A stretch of DNA of 64,000 nt from Pseudomonas syringae (GCF_021606685.1 NZ_WKCB01000005.1:62001-126000), one strand, 5' to 3'; shown: positions 26,450-37,044, counted from the stretch's first letter. Notes: generated by a model from the letters alone, not told the origin. A program made the numbers and translations.

Positions 26450-27562
26450 ATTAAACCGCTTTTCGCCAAAGGCCCCTCATTGGGCGTGCGCTTGTTGGTG
26501 CTGGTCGTGCTTTCGGTCGCGCTGATGGTGGTCGATGCCCGCTTTGCACTGCTCAAGCCTGTGCGTAGCCAGATGTCGCTGGTGTTGATGCAGACTTACT
26601 GGATCACCGACCTGCCGCAACGTCTCTACCAGGGCGTGGCCAGCCAATTTGGCAGCCGCACCGAGCTTGTCGCCGAGAACGAAAAACTCAAGACCGAAAA
26701 CCTGCTGTTGCAGGGGCGCATGCAGAAGCTCGCGGCCCTCACCGAGCAGAATGTTCGGCTGCGCGAGTTGCTCAACTCTTCGGCACTGGTCAACGAAAAG
26801 GTCGAAGTGGCCGAGTTGATCGGCATGGACCCCAACCCCTTTACCCATCGGATCATCATCAACAAGGGTGAGCGTGACGGTGTGGTCCTCGGCCAGCCGG
26901 TGCTGGATGCCCGTGGCCTGATGGGCCAGGTGGTCGAGTTGATGCCCTACACCTCGCGGGTGTTGCTGCTGACGGACACCACCCACAGCATCCCGGTGCA
27001 GGTCAACCGTAATGGCCTGCGCGCGATTGCCAGTGGCACCGGTAACCCGGAGCGTCTGGAGCTGCGCCACGTCGCCGACACTGCCGACATCAAGGAAGGC
27101 GACCTGCTGGTCAGTTCCGGCCTGGGGCAACGGTTCCCGGCGGGTTACCCGGTGGCGACGGTCAAGGAAGTGATCCACGATTCCGGCCAGCCCTTCGCCA
27201 TTGTGCGTGCGGTGCCCACGGCGGCCTTGAACCGCAGTCGCTACCTGCTGCTGGTGTTCAGCGATAACCGTACGCCGGAAGAACGTGCCAACGATGCTGC
27301 GCAAGCCCAGGAAGCGGAAGACAAGCAAAATGGCACTGCGCCAGTCATTCCCAGCACGGTGCCCAAGCCGGCATTCGTGGGGCCTCCTGCACCGTCGGCT
27401 GCAGCAACCCCTGTGGCGACACCGGCCAAGCCGGTGGTCCACAGCACGCGCCCGGCTAAACCGGCTGCGACCCAGCCAGCGGCCACCACGCCTGCTACCA
27501 CGGCGCCTGTGGTGAAGCCTGCGGCTACCGCCCCGGCAACTACGCGGCAGAGGGAGGAATAA
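26450..27562 (+). CDS. mreC: Rod shape-determining protein MreC, apparent ATT start
   Basis: The 370-residue bitopic protein has a short cytoplasmic tail (IKPLFAKGPSLGVR), one membrane helix (LLVLVVLSVALMVV), a periplasmic coiled coil (TELVAENEKLKTENLLLQGR), beta-barrel domains to about residue 280 and a long Pro/Ala/Thr-rich C-terminal tail. It links MreB to the elongasome. No ATG/GTG/TTG precedes the N-terminal tail. GGGAGGAG (26436-26443) is followed at ideal distance by ATT at 26450, giving MIKPLFAKGP. The next candidate, TTG 26480, would remove ten residues and has no good ribosome site. The stop overlaps the mreD ATG by one base. Confidence 0.92.
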   Translation: MKPLFAKGPSLGVRLLVLVVLSVALMVVDARFALLKPVRSQMSLVLMQTYWITDLPQRLYQGVASQFGSRTELVAENEKLKTENLLLQGRMQKLAALTEQNVRLRELLNSSALVNEKVEVAELIGMDPNPFTHRIIINKGERDGVVLGQPVLDARGLMGQVVELMPYTSRVLLLTDTTHSIPVQVNRNGLRAIASGTGNPERLELRHVADTADIKEGDLLVSSGLGQRFPAGYPVATVKEVIHDSGQPFAIVRAVPTAALNRSRYLLLVFSDNRTPEERANDAAQAQEAEDKQNGTAPVIPSTVPKPAFVGPPAPSAAATPVATPAKPVVHSTRPAKPAATQPAATTPATTAPVVKPAATAPATTRQREE

Positions 27563-28050
27563 TGGCCGGTACTCATTCACGTAACGGTTGGATTGTCTGG
27601 CTGACCTTTGCCGTTGGCTTGCTGCTCAGTGTTTCGCCGCTGCCTCAATTCATGGAAATCCTGCGCCCGCTCTGGCTGGCGTTGCTGCTGGCTTTCTGGT
27701 CGCTGAACCTGCCGCACAAAGTGGGCATGGTCACCGCGATGTTCCTGGGCTTGGCGGAAGATGTGCTCTATGGCACCTTGCTGGGTCAGAACGCGTTGAT
27801 CCTGACCCTGATCACCTTCCTGGTGCTGTCGTTGCAGCAGCGTCTGCGGATGTTTCCGATGTGGCAGCAGTGCCTGGTGATCCTGGTGATCTTCGGCCTG
27901 GCGCAGTTGGTGCAGCTGTGGCTGAGCGCCTTGACCGGTAACCGTCAGCCAACCCTGGCGCTGGTGTTGCCGGCCCTGGTCAGTGCCTTGCTGTGGCCAT
28001 GGATCAGTTTCGGTCTGCGTGGGTTACGCCGCCGCTATAAAATCAATTGA
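27562..28050 (+). CDS. mreD: Rod shape-determining protein MreD
   Basis: The 162-residue integral membrane protein has about five or six helices (WIVWLTFAVGLLLSVSPLP, LWLALLLAFWSLNLP, LILTLITFLVLSLQQRLR and others) in the MreD pattern. It binds MreC in the elongasome. A GGGAGG lies at the end of mreC just before its ATG, and the genes overlap by one base. Confidence 0.93.
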   Translation: MAGTHSRNGWIVWLTFAVGLLLSVSPLPQFMEILRPLWLALLLAFWSLNLPHKVGMVTAMFLGLAEDVLYGTLLGQNALILTLITFLVLSLQQRLRMFPMWQQCLVILVIFGLAQLVQLWLSALTGNRQPTLALVLPALVSALLWPWISFGLRGLRRRYKIN

Positions 28051-28101
28051 ATGGATTGCGAGGCTCTGCCTGGTTATCGAACTCTACAGGGAGAGTCTGC
28101 A

Positions 28102-28698
28102 ATGAATTCGCTGTATCTGGCCTCGGGTTCACCGAGGCGTCGTGAGCTGCTGACGCAGATCGGTGTGCCTTTCACCGTGGTCAGCGCCGCCATTGATGAA
28201 ACCCCTCTTACCCATGAAACCCCTGTTTCCTACGTAGAGCGTCTTGCTCGCGGCAAGGCGGCGGCGGGTTTTGCTGCACTTGAACACACCTTGGGCGCCT
28301 GCGTGCTGGGTGCCGACACGGCCGTGATCGTTGATGGTCAGATACTCGGCAAGCCCGTGGATCAGGCCGATGCCCTGGCAATGCTGATGGCGTTGGCCGG
28401 GCGCGAACACGAAGTGCTGACCGCCATCGCCCTCACTGACGGCACGCGTTGCGAAACCCGCTGTGTCAGCAGTCGCGTCCGCTTTCGTGAGGTGTGTGTC
28501 GAAGAAGCGACAACCTACTGGCACAGTGGCGAACCCCAGGACAAAGCGGGCGGCTATGCTATCCAAGGCTTGGGATCGGTGTTCGTCGCCGGTCTCAATG
28601 GCAGTTATTCCGCCGTGGTGGGCCTGCCGGTGTGCGAAACCGCGCAACTGCTCGACCAATTCGGCATACCCTGTTGGCAAAACCTTACCGCGCGCTGA
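28102..28698 (+). CDS. maf: Maf family nucleotide pyrophosphatase (dTTP/UTP type)
   Basis: The 198-residue Maf/YhdE-type house-cleaning nucleotide pyrophosphatase begins [18 protein letters not shown], the family signature, with [17 protein letters not shown] and [15 protein letters not shown] downstream. It hydrolyses dTTP/UTP and modified nucleotides. ATG 28102 (MNSLYLA) is preferred over the in-frame 28051 because a GGGAGAG lies upstream and the family starts there. It is in the mreBCD-maf-rng cluster. Confidence 0.93.
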   Translation: MNSLYLASGSPRRRELLTQIGVPFTVVSAAIDETPLTHETPVSYVERLARGKAAAGFAALEHTLGACVLGADTAVIVDGQILGKPVDQADALAMLMALAGREHEVLTAIALTDGTRCETRCVSSRVRFREVCVEEATTYWHSGEPQDKAGGYAIQGLGSVFVAGLNGSYSAVVGLPVCETAQLLDQFGIPCWQNLTAR

Positions 28699-28769
28699 AC
28701 GCCGTTACTTGCGCGCCCAGCCATAAGCGACCGGTCACTATTGTGAAAACGCCTGAACGAGATCCAGCC

Positions 28770-30227
28770 ATGAGTGAAGAGATTCTGATCAATATCACGC
28801 CGATGGAATCACGCGTGGCGGTAGTTGAGAACGGTGTTCTGCAAGAAGTGCACGTCGAGCGCACCCAGAAGCGCGGTATTGTCGGCAATATCTACAAAGG
28901 CAAGGTGGTGCGCGTATTGCCGGGGATGCAGGCGGCATTTGTCGATATCGGCCTGGACCGTGCGGCGTTCATCCATGCTTCGGAAATCTCCCTGCGGGAA
29001 GGGCCGGCAGTGGAAAGCATCAGTGCACTGGTGCATGAAGGGCAGAGCCTGGTGGTGCAGGTCACCAAGGACCCTATCGGCTCCAAGGGCGCGCGGCTGA
29101 CCACGCAACTGTCGATTCCGTCGCGTTACCTGGTGTACATGCCGCGTACCGCGCATGTCGGCATCTCCCTCAAGATCGAAGACGAAGCCGAGCGCGAGCG
29201 CCTGAAAAAGGTGGTCAGCGACTGCGTGGCCGCCGAAGGCATCAAGGAAGCGGGAGGGTTTATCCTGCGCACCGCGGCTGAAGGCGCTGGCGCTGATGAA
29301 ATCCTCATGGACATCCGCTACCTGCGCCGCCTCTGGGACCAGATCGGAGCACAGATCAAGACCATCGGCGCGCCGAGCGTGATCTATGAAGACCTGGGCC
29401 TGGCCCTGCGTACCTTGCGTGATCTGGTCAGCCCCAAGATCGAGAAAATTCGCATCGACTCGCGGGAAACCTTCCAGCGCACCACGCAATTTGTGGCCGA
29501 GCTGATGCCGGAAATTGCCGATCGCCTCGAACACTACCCTGGGGAGCGGCCGATTTTTGATCTGTATGGCGTCGAAGACGAAATCCAGAAAGCCCTGGAG
29601 CGCAAAGTGCCGCTCAAGTCCGGCGGCTATCTGGTAGTCGACCCGGCAGAAGCGATGACCACCATCGACGTCAACACCGGCGCGTTCGTCGGTCATCGCA
29701 ACCTCGAAGAAACCATCTTCAAGACCAACCTCGAAGCGGCCACGGCAATTGCCCGCCAACTGCGCCTGCGTAACCTGGGCGGCATCATCATCATCGACTT
29801 CATCGACATGGAAGATGAAGAGCACCAGCGCCAGGTGTTGCGCACCCTGGAAAAACAGCTGGAACGCGATCACGCCAAGACCAATATCATCGGCATTACC
29901 GAGCTGGGCCTGGTGCAGATGACCCGCAAGCGCACCCGCGAAAGCCTTGAACAAGTGCTGTGCGAGCCGTGCAGCAGCTGCCAGGGGCGCGGTAAATTGA
30001 AGACCCCGGAAACGGTTTGCTACGAGATTTTCCGGGAAATCTTACGGGAGGCGCGAGCCTACCAGGCCGAAGGTTATAGAGTGCTTGCCAACCAGAAAGT
30101 GGTCGACCGATTGCTGGATGAAGAGTCCGGTAACGTCGCTGAGCTGGAGGGTTTTATCGGGCGCACGATCCGCTTCCAGGTCGAGACCATGTATTCGCAG
30201 GAACAATACGACGTGGTGCTGCTCTGA
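28770..30227 (+). CDS. rng: Ribonuclease G
   Basis: The 485-residue RNase E/G-family endoribonuclease has an S1 domain at about residues 38-125 (GNIYKGKVVRVLPGMQAAFV), the catalytic DNase I-like part with DVNTGAFVG and DFIDMEDEEHQ carrying Mg-binding Asp residues, and the zinc-link CEPCSSCQGRG. It processes the 16S rRNA 5' end and some mRNAs. ATG 28770 was chosen by homology; an open frame upstream overlaps maf. It lies 78 nt upstream of yhdP. Confidence 0.96.
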   Translation: MSEEILINITPMESRVAVVENGVLQEVHVERTQKRGIVGNIYKGKVVRVLPGMQAAFVDIGLDRAAFIHASEISLREGPAVESISALVHEGQSLVVQVTKDPIGSKGARLTTQLSIPSRYLVYMPRTAHVGISLKIEDEAERERLKKVVSDCVAAEGIKEAGGFILRTAAEGAGADEILMDIRYLRRLWDQIGAQIKTIGAPSVIYEDLGLALRTLRDLVSPKIEKIRIDSRETFQRTTQFVAELMPEIADRLEHYPGERPIFDLYGVEDEIQKALERKVPLKSGGYLVVDPAEAMTTIDVNTGAFVGHRNLEETIFKTNLEAATAIARQLRLRNLGGIIIIDFIDMEDEEHQRQVLRTLEKQLERDHAKTNIIGITELGLVQMTRKRTRESLEQVLCEPCSSCQGRGKLKTPETVCYEIFREILREARAYQAEGYRVLANQKVVDRLLDEESGNVAELEGFIGRTIRFQVETMYSQEQYDVVLL

Positions 30228-30305
30228 TCCCCAATCATTTTGTGTTTTCACCAGACCGGCAGACCTTGATCAGCCGTCCGCCTACTGCCTTGAGGGTCGC
30301 CTGAC

Positions 30306-33300
30306 ATGGAGCGTCTGATACGCTTTTTTGCCGCTTTGACCCGTTGGGGCCTTGGCCTGTGCGCCCTCCTGTTGGTGCTGGCTGCGGTGTATGTGAGCCT
30401 CGGCCGTGAATTGACCCCGTTGGTAGCCGAGTACCGCGCCGAAGTCGAGGCCAAGGCCCAGGCTGCGGTGGACATGCCGCTGCACATCGGCCGCCTGGAA
30501 GGGCGCTGGAGCGGTTTCGCCCCGGTGTTGCTGGCCCACGACGTGATGGTGGGCGAGGGCAGCAGCGCCTTGCGCCTGGATCAGGTTGAAGTGGTGCCGG
30601 ATATCTGGGCCAGCCTGATGGCGCGTGAAGTGCGCCTCGCACACCTGGAACTCAGCGGCCTGCAACTGAGCGTCAAAGAGGACCAGGACGGCCACTGGGC
30701 ATTACAAGGCTTGCCGGTGCAGGACGACCAGCCGCTGGACCCGGAGCAATTGCTCAAGCGGATGCAGGTGGTCAAGCGCCTGTCGCTGTTCGACAGCCAG
30801 GTCACCTTGCAGCCCTTCGACCAGGCACCGCGAACCCTGACCTATGTGGGCCTGAGCCTGCACACCGGCCTCAACCGCCAGCGTCTGGATGCCCGCGTGA
30901 CCCTGCCCGACGGCCAGCCTCTTGCCCTTAGCCTGCGCACCCGGATTCGTGCGAGCCAATGGAAGGACGGTGAAGTCGACGCCTATCTGAGCCTGCCCCA
31001 AAGCGATTGGGCCAAGTGGGTTCCTGCCAAGCTGACCCAGCAATGGAAGCTTACGCAGTTCAAGGCCGGCGGCGAATTTTGGCTGAGTTGGGCCAAGGGC
31101 ACCGTGCAAAGCGCGGTGGTGCGCCTCAACTCGCCACAGGTTAAGGGCAGCTACGCCGAGCGCAAACCTGTGCATATCGAGAACCTCGCCCTGACCGCCT
31201 ACGTGCAGCGCGGTGAAACCGGGCTCAAGGTGTTGTTCGATTCCCTCGCGATGAACCTGGGCGAGACACGCTGGGAATCGCGTCTGCAATTGCAGCAAAC
31301 GCTGGCGACCGACAAGGCCCAGGAAGTCTGGAAACTGCAGGCTGACCGCCTCGACCTCACGCCCATCACGCCGCTGCTGAATGCCTTGGCACCGTTACCC
31401 GAAGGCTTTGCCAAAACCGTCGAGCACCTCAAGGCCACTGGCCTGTTGCGTAACGTGCTGGTGGATTTCCGTCCCCAGGACACCAGCGACCAGAAAGTCA
31501 GTTTTGCCGCCAACCTGGAACGCGTAGGGTTCGATGCGTATTTCGGTGCGCCGGCTGCGCGAAACGTTTCCGGCAGCATCAGTGGCGACTTGGGGCAGGG
31601 CGAGTTGCGCATGGACAGCAAGGATTTTTCCCTGCACCTGGACCCGATCTTCGCCAAGCCCTGGCAGTACATCCAGGCCAACGCCCGCCTGACGTGGAAG
31701 CTGGATAAACAAGGCTTCACCCTGATTGCCCCGTATATCAAGGTGCTGGGTGAAGAGGGCAAGATCGCTGCAGACTTCCTCATTCGCCTGCATTTTGACC
31801 ACAGCCAGGAAGACTATATGGACCTGCGGGTCGGCCTGGTCGACGGTGACGGGCGTTTCACTCCCAAGTACCTGCCCGCGGTGCTGAGCCCGGCCCTGGA
31901 CGAATGGCTGCGCACCGCGATTCTCAAGGGCGCGGTCGATCAAGGCTTCTTCCAGTACCAGGGTTCGTTGAACCACGACGCGCTGCCCGCTTCGCGCAAT
32001 ATCAGCCTGTTCTTCAAGGTGCATGACGCCGAGCTGGCGTTCCAGCCTGGCTGGCCCCATGTGAGCAAGGTCAAGGGTGAAGTGTTTGTCGAGGAAACCG
32101 GTGTGCGCATCCTTGCCAGCAAGGGCCAGTTGCTCGACACCAAGGTCAAGGACATCTACGTCAATATTCCCCACGCGCCAGCGGGCAAGGACAGCCACCT
32201 GTTGCTCACCGGTGGTTTTGCCGGTGGCCTGGGCGATGGCCTGAAAATCCTTCAGGAAGCGCCTATCGGCACCGCGTCTACGTTTGCCGGCTGGAAAGGC
32301 GAAGGCGACCTGCAAGGTAAGTTGGACCTGGACATTCCGCTGGCCAAGGGCACCGAACCCAAGATCGTGGTGGACTTCCAGACTGACAAGGCACGCCTGC
32401 AACTGGCCGAGCCCACCCTGGACCTGAGCCAGCTCAAGGGTGAATTCCGTTTTGACAGTGCCAAGGGCCTGAGTGGGCAGAACATCACGGCCCAGGCGTT
32501 CGACCGACCGATCACCGCGCAGATTTTTGCCGACGGCAAACCGGGCGATATCAGCACCCGTATCACCGCCAAGGGCCAGGTCACGGTCAAGCGGCTGACC
32601 GACTGGCTGAAAATCAGCCAGCCACTGCCGGTGTCCGGGGATATCCCGTATCAGCTGCAGGTCAATCTGGACGGTGCCGACAGCCAGTTGATGGTCAACT
32701 CCAACCTCAAAGGCGTAGCGGTGGACCTGCCGGCACCGTTCGGCATGCCGGCCAGCCAGGGGCGTGACAGCACGTTCCGCATGACCTTGCAGGGGGCCGA
32801 GCGTCGTTACTGGTTCGACTATGGCGAGCTGGCGAACTTCACCTTTGCCGCGCCGCCGGACAAACTCAATGATGGCCGTGGCGAACTGTTCCTGGGCGAC
32901 GGCGATGCTGTGCTGCCAGCTGCCAAAGGCTTGCGCATCCGGGGTGTGCTTTCGGAGCTGGACATCGACCCGTGGCGAAAACTGGTTAACCAGTACGCCG
33001 GCAATGACCCGGGCGGCAGTGCCAAGCAACTGCTGAGCGGGGCCGACTTCAAGATTGGCAAGCTCACAGGGTTGGGCACGCAGTTCGATCAGGTCAGCCT
33101 GCAACTGGACCGTAAGCCCGCGGCTTGGGGCCTGAAACTCGACAGCCAGCAGGCAAAAGGCAGCGTGAACCTGCCGGACGCCAAGGGCGCGCCGATTGCG
33201 ATCAACCTGCAGTACGTGAAGCTGCCAGCGGTGGACCCGACGGTACAGGCTGACGAAAATGCACCGGACCCGTTGGCTGATATTGATCCCAAGGATATTC

Positions 33301-34121
33301 CGGCACTCGATATCGCTATTGATCAACTGTTCCAGGGGCCGGACCTGATAGGCGCCTGGTCGCTGAAAATCCGCCCAACCGCCAAAGGCCTGGCCTTCAA
33401 TAGCCTGGACCTGGGGCTCAAGGGCCTGCAACTCAAGGGCGCCGGTGGTTGGGAAGGCGCGCCGGGGGCCAGCAACAGCTGGTACAAGGGCCGCCTGGAT
33501 GGCAAGAATATCGCCGATGTGCTCAAGGGCTGGGGCTTTGCGCCGACCGTGACCAGTGAAGACTTCCACTTGGACGTGGATGGCCGGTGGCCGGGTTCGC
33601 CGGCCTGGGTCGGGCCCAAGCGCTTTTCCGGCAGCCTGGATGCAGCGTTCCGTAAGGGCCAGTTCGTTGAAGTGGAAGGTGGTGCCCAGGCGCTGCGGGT
33701 GTTCGGCCTGCTTAACTTCAACTCCATCGGCCGCCGCCTGCGGCTGGACTTCTCTGATTTGCTCGGTAAAGGGTTGAGTTATGACCGGGTCAAAGGTTTG
33801 CTTGCGGCCAGTAACGGCGTGTTTGTGACCCGCGAGCCCATCACCATGACCGGGCCTTCCACCAATCTGGAACTCAATGGCACCTTGGACTTGGTGGCAG
33901 ACCGCGTCGACGCCAAGCTGCTGGTTACCTTGCCGGTGACCAATAACCTGCCGATCGCCGCATTGATTGTTGGCGCGCCTGCCATTGGCGGCGCGTTGTT
34001 CCTGATCGACAAGCTCATCGGTGACCGTGTTGCGCGCTTTGCCAGTGTGCAATACAAAGTGGAAGGCCCTTGGAAGGACCCGAAAATCACCTTCGACAAG
34101 CCATTTGAAAAACCAAACTGA
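30306..34121 (+). CDS. yhdP: YhdP family AsmA-like envelope phospholipid transport protein
   Basis: This is a very large 1271-residue protein with one N-terminal signal-anchor (WGLGLCALLLVLAAVYVSL), a long beta-rich periplasmic region of repeating beta strands (DUF3971/AsmA-like), and a C-terminal hydrophobic segment (IAALIVGAPAIGGALFLIDKLIG). YhdP, TamB and YdbH are bridge-like proteins that move phospholipids from inner to outer membrane. This fits with the retrograde Mla system encoded 16 kb to the right. The gene sits between rng and a nitrilase gene, as in other pseudomonads. Confidence 0.93.
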   Translation: MERLIRFFAALTRWGLGLCALLLVLAAVYVSLGRELTPLVAEYRAEVEAKAQAAVDMPLHIGRLEGRWSGFAPVLLAHDVMVGEGSSALRLDQVEVVPDIWASLMAREVRLAHLELSGLQLSVKEDQDGHWALQGLPVQDDQPLDPEQLLKRMQVVKRLSLFDSQVTLQPFDQAPRTLTYVGLSLHTGLNRQRLDARVTLPDGQPLALSLRTRIRASQWKDGEVDAYLSLPQSDWAKWVPAKLTQQWKLTQFKAGGEFWLSWAKGTVQSAVVRLNSPQVKGSYAERKPVHIENLALTAYVQRGETGLKVLFDSLAMNLGETRWESRLQLQQTLATDKAQEVWKLQADRLDLTPITPLLNALAPLPEGFAKTVEHLKATGLLRNVLVDFRPQDTSDQKVSFAANLERVGFDAYFGAPAARNVSGSISGDLGQGELRMDSKDFSLHLDPIFAKPWQYIQANARLTWKLDKQGFTLIAPYIKVLGEEGKIAADFLIRLHFDHSQEDYMDLRVGLVDGDGRFTPKYLPAVLSPALDEWLRTAILKGAVDQGFFQYQGSLNHDALPASRNISLFFKVHDAELAFQPGWPHVSKVKGEVFVEETGVRILASKGQLLDTKVKDIYVNIPHAPAGKDSHLLLTGGFAGGLGDGLKILQEAPIGTASTFAGWKGEGDLQGKLDLDIPLAKGTEPKIVVDFQTDKARLQLAEPTLDLSQLKGEFRFDSAKGLSGQNITAQAFDRPITAQIFADGKPGDISTRITAKGQVTVKRLTDWLKISQPLPVSGDIPYQLQVNLDGADSQLMVNSNLKGVAVDLPAPFGMPASQGRDSTFRMTLQGAERRYWFDYGELANFTFAAPPDKLNDGRGELFLGDGDAVLPAAKGLRIRGVLSELDIDPWRKLVNQYAGNDPGGSAKQLLSGADFKIGKLTGLGTQFDQVSLQLDRKPAAWGLKLDSQQAKGSVNLPDAKGAPIAINLQYVKLPAVDPTVQADENAPDPLADIDPKDIPALDIAIDQLFQGPDLIGAWSLKIRPTAKGLAFNSLDLGLKGLQLKGAGGWEGAPGASNSWYKGRLDGKNIADVLKGWGFAPTVTSEDFHLDVDGRWPGSPAWVGPKRFSGSLDAAFRKGQFVEVEGGAQALRVFGLLNFNSIGRRLRLDFSDLLGKGLSYDRVKGLLAASNGVFVTREPITMTGPSTNLELNGTLDLVADRVDAKLLVTLPVTNNLPIAALIVGAPAIGGALFLIDKLIGDRVARFASVQYKVEGPWKDPKITFDKPFEKPN

Positions 34122-34169
34122 GAGCCTGTGGAGTAGCATGGCCGCATGCCCATTACGGAGTGTCGGCCC

Positions 34170-35018
34170 ATGTCCTTTGCGGTAATTCAAATGGTCAGCC
34201 AGAGCGATGTGCTGGCCAACCTGGCCCAGGCTCGGCGCTTGCTGGAGCAAGCGGCAGCAGGCGGTGCGAAACTGGCGGTACTGCCGGAAAATTTCGCTGC
34301 CATGGGCCGCCGTGACGTGGCCGATATCGGTCGCGCCGAGGCGTTGGGCGAAGGCCCGATCCTGCCGTGGTTGAAACAGACCGCCCGCGACCTCACCTTA
34401 TGGATAGTGGCCGGCACGCTGCCGTTGCCGCCAGAGGGCCAACCACACGCCAAGCCCAATGCCTGCTCGTTGCTAGTCGATGATCGCGGCGAAATAGTCG
34501 CCCGTTACGACAAGCTGCACCTGTTTGATGTGGATGTAGCGGATGCGCGCGGGCGTTATCGCGAATCCGACGACTATGCTTTCGGTGGCAACGTGGTAGT
34601 GGCGGATACACCGGTGGGGCGTGTGGGGTTGTCGGTGTGCTACGACTTGCGCTTCCCTGAGTTGTACAGCGAGTTGCGTGCAGCAGGGGCTGAATTGATC
34701 ACCGCGCCTTCCGCCTTTACGGCGGTGACCGGCGCAGCGCACTGGGATGTGCTGATTCGCGCGCGGGCTGTCGAGACGCAGTGCTATGTGCTGGCGGCCG
34801 CCCAGGGTGGTGTGCATCCGGGGCCACGGGAAACCTATGGCCACGCGGCGATTATCGACCCGTGGGGGCGCGTACTGAGCCAACAGGATCAAGGCGAAGC
34901 GGTGTTGCTGGCCGAGCGCGACAGCAGTGAACAGGCGTCGATACGGGCGCGCATGCCGGTGGTCAACCATCGGCGCTTTTTCTCGCAGGGCGCGCAGCGA
35001 CCTGCATCAGAACGATGA
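34170..35018 (+). CDS. Carbon-nitrogen hydrolase (nitrilase superfamily, deaminated glutathione amidase-like)
   Basis: The 282-residue protein has the Glu-Lys-Cys triad: Glu in [10 protein letters not shown], Lys in [11 protein letters not shown], Cys in [13 protein letters not shown]. The overall pattern resembles Nit1/YbeM, which removes deaminated glutathione as metabolite repair. The ATG at 34170 has GGAG upstream, which itself lies inside the alternative longer frame starting at 34146. It is followed 16 nt later by tldD. Confidence 0.88.
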   Translation: MSFAVIQMVSQSDVLANLAQARRLLEQAAAGGAKLAVLPENFAAMGRRDVADIGRAEALGEGPILPWLKQTARDLTLWIVAGTLPLPPEGQPHAKPNACSLLVDDRGEIVARYDKLHLFDVDVADARGRYRESDDYAFGGNVVVADTPVGRVGLSVCYDLRFPELYSELRAAGAELITAPSAFTAVTGAAHWDVLIRARAVETQCYVLAAAQGGVHPGPRETYGHAAIIDPWGRVLSQQDQGEAVLLAERDSSEQASIRARMPVVNHRRFFSQGAQRPASER

Positions 35019-35034
35019 ATTTAAGGCCAAACCT

Positions 35035-36477
35035 ATGAGCGAGTTGTTGTCCTCAGTCAGTGAACACCTCCTGGCACCCGGTGGCGTGACCATCGAAAGT
35101 CTGCAAACCGTGCTCGGCGATCTGGCCGGACCCGGCATCGACGCGGCCGACCTGTATTTCCAGGGGCAAATCTCCGAGTCCTGGGCCCTCGAGGACGGCA
35201 TCGTCAAGGAAGGCAGCTTCAACCTTGACCAAGGCGTGGGCGTGCGTGCGCAATCCGGTGAAAAAACCGGTTTTGCCTACAGCAACGCGATCACCCTTGA
35301 AGCCCTGGGCCTGGCGGCGCGTGCCGCGCGGTCGATTTCCCGTGCTGGCCAGAATGGCACGGTACAGGCGTTCAGCACCCAGGACGTGGCGCAGTTGTAC
35401 GCGCCGGATAACCCCCTGGAAGTGATCAGCCGTGCGGAAAAAGTCGATTTGCTCAAGCGTATCGATGCCGCCACTCGCGCCTTGGACCCGCGTATCCAGC
35501 AGGTCACCGTGAGCATGGCCGGCGTGTGGGAGCGCATTCTGGTGGCCTCCACCGACGGCGGGCTGGCGGCGGATGTGCGACCGCTGGTGCGTTTCAATGT
35601 CAGTGTGATCGTCGAGCAGAATGGTCGCCGCGAGCGCGGTGGTCATGGGGGTGGCGGGCGTACCGACTACCGTTACTTCCTGGCTGAAGACCGTGCCATG
35701 GGCTATGCCCGTGAAGCGCTGCGCCAGGCGTTGGTGAACCTGGAAGCGATCCCGGCACCGGCGGGTACATTGCCGGTGGTACTCGGCTCGGGTTGGTCCG
35801 GTGTGTTGCTGCACGAAGCCGTGGGCCATGGCCTGGAAGGCGACTTCAACCGCAAGGGCAGTTCGGCCTACAGCGGGCGCATGGGTGAAATGGTGGCCTC
35901 CAAGCTCTGCACGATTGTCGATGACGGCACCCTGGCCGGTCGCCGTGGCTCGCTGAGCGTCGACGATGAAGGCACGCCGACCGAGTGCACCACGCTGATC
36001 GAAAACGGCGTACTCAAGGGTTACATGCAAGACAAACTCAATGCCCGCCTGATGGGCGTGGCGCGTACGGGTAACGGCCGTCGCGAATCCTATGCGCACC
36101 TGCCGATGCCGCGCATGACCAACACCTACATGCTTGGTGGCGAAAGCGATCCGGCAGAAATCATTGCTTCGGTGAAACGCGGGATCTACTGCGCGAACCT
36201 CGGCGGTGGCCAGGTGGATATCACCAGTGGCAAGTTCGTGTTCTCCACCAGCGAGGCGTACCTGATCGAAGACGGCAAGATCACCGCGCCGGTCAAAGGG
36301 GCCACGTTGATTGGTAACGGGCCGGAAGCCATGAGCAAGGTGTCGATGGTCGGTAACGACCTGTCGCTGGACAGTGGCGTGGGTACATGCGGGAAAGATG
36401 GGCAGTCGGTGCCGGTGGGTGTCGGCCAGCCAACGCTGAAAATCGATGCGATCACCGTGGGTGGCACGGGGTCGTAA
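35035..36477 (+). CDS. tldD: Metalloprotease TldD
   Basis: The 480-residue TldD carries the HExxxH zinc motif ([22 protein letters not shown]) of the TldD/PmbA heterodimer, which degrades unfolded peptides and matures some ribosomally made antibiotics (microcin B17, CcdA turnover). ATG 35035 is chosen because upstream codons overlap the nitrilase gene. Its partner gene pmbA lies about 0.7 kb downstream, separated by the oppositely oriented darP. Confidence 0.95.
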   Translation: MSELLSSVSEHLLAPGGVTIESLQTVLGDLAGPGIDAADLYFQGQISESWALEDGIVKEGSFNLDQGVGVRAQSGEKTGFAYSNAITLEALGLAARAARSISRAGQNGTVQAFSTQDVAQLYAPDNPLEVISRAEKVDLLKRIDAATRALDPRIQQVTVSMAGVWERILVASTDGGLAADVRPLVRFNVSVIVEQNGRRERGGHGGGGRTDYRYFLAEDRAMGYAREALRQALVNLEAIPAPAGTLPVVLGSGWSGVLLHEAVGHGLEGDFNRKGSSAYSGRMGEMVASKLCTIVDDGTLAGRRGSLSVDDEGTPTECTTLIENGVLKGYMQDKLNARLMGVARTGNGRRESYAHLPMPRMTNTYMLGGESDPAEIIASVKRGIYCANLGGGQVDITSGKFVFSTSEAYLIEDGKITAPVKGATLIGNGPEAMSKVSMVGNDLSLDSGVGTCGKDGQSVPVGVGQPTLKIDAITVGGTGS

Positions 36478-36490
36478 CAGGTGGAGCTTA

Positions 36491-36511
36491 GGGTGGCGAT
36501 GACCGCCACCC
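36491..36511. other. Perfect hairpin between convergent tldD and darP
   Basis: GGGTGGCG-atgac-CGCCACCC is an 8-bp perfect GC-rich stem without a T-run in the 45-nt gap between two convergent genes. It may stall or protect transcripts from both sides. Confidence 0.55.
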
Positions 36512-36522
36512 CGGGAAGGGCA

Positions 36523-37044
36523 TCAACGCAGGCCGCGTTGAGTCTCGTCCAGCTCACGGATGTATTTGAAGATTTTACGGCTGGTGGCCGGCGCCTTGTT
36601 ATGCGCCTGCTCGTGCTGGGCCTGACGGATCAGGGAGCGCAGTTGCTGGCGGTCCGCGTCCGGGTAGTCCAGCACGAATTTCTCCAGCACCGCGTCATCG
36701 CCCGAAATCAGGCGGTCACGCCAACGCTCCAGGTTATGGAAGCGTTCGTTGTACTGGCGAGTGGAGGCATCGGTTTGATCAAGCAGGGCCAGAATGGCGT
36801 CAGTGTCCTGATCGCGCATCAGCTTGCCGATAAACATGATGTGCCGTTTACGCGCGATATTCGCGGTGTGCTTGGGTGCATCCGCAAGCGCCCGGCGCAT
36901 TTCGTCGGTCAGTGGCAGTTTTGCAATCAAGTCTTTTTTGAGCGTTGTAAGGCGCTCGCCGAGGTCAACCAGAGCATGCAGCTCACGTTTGACCTGGGTT
37001 TTGCTTTTCTCCCCATCGAGGGAGTCGTCGTAAGAATCAACCAT
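36523..37044 (-). CDS. darP: Ribosome biogenesis factor DarP (YjgA, DUF615)
   Basis: The 173-residue helical protein begins [21 protein letters not shown] and contains [21 protein letters not shown] and [18 protein letters not shown] helices of the YjgA family (here [14 protein letters not shown]). In E. coli it binds pre-50S particles and helps peptidyl-transferase centre maturation. ATG 37044 is preferred over a TTG 15 bases upstream. It lies between tldD and pmbA on the opposite strand. Confidence 0.92.
   Translation of the reverse strand: MVDSYDDSLDGEKSKTQVKRELHALVDLGERLTTLKKDLIAKLPLTDEMRRALADAPKHTANIARKRHIMFIGKLMRDQDTDAILALLDQTDASTRQYNERFHNLERWRDRLISGDDAVLEKFVLDYPDADRQQLRSLIRQAQHEQAHNKAPATSRKIFKYIRELDETQRGLR

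Noticed and set aside
26414..26482. mreC or antiporter as pseudogenes because of missing ATG
   Set aside because: Both coding frames are intact at full family length with good ribosome sites upstream of ATT; a rare start codon is the simpler reading.
31395..34250. 951-codon open frame antisense to yhdP
   Set aside because: Its protein is a low-complexity mirror of a high-GC gene with many Gln, His and Arg, has no family features, and yhdP itself is fully supported.
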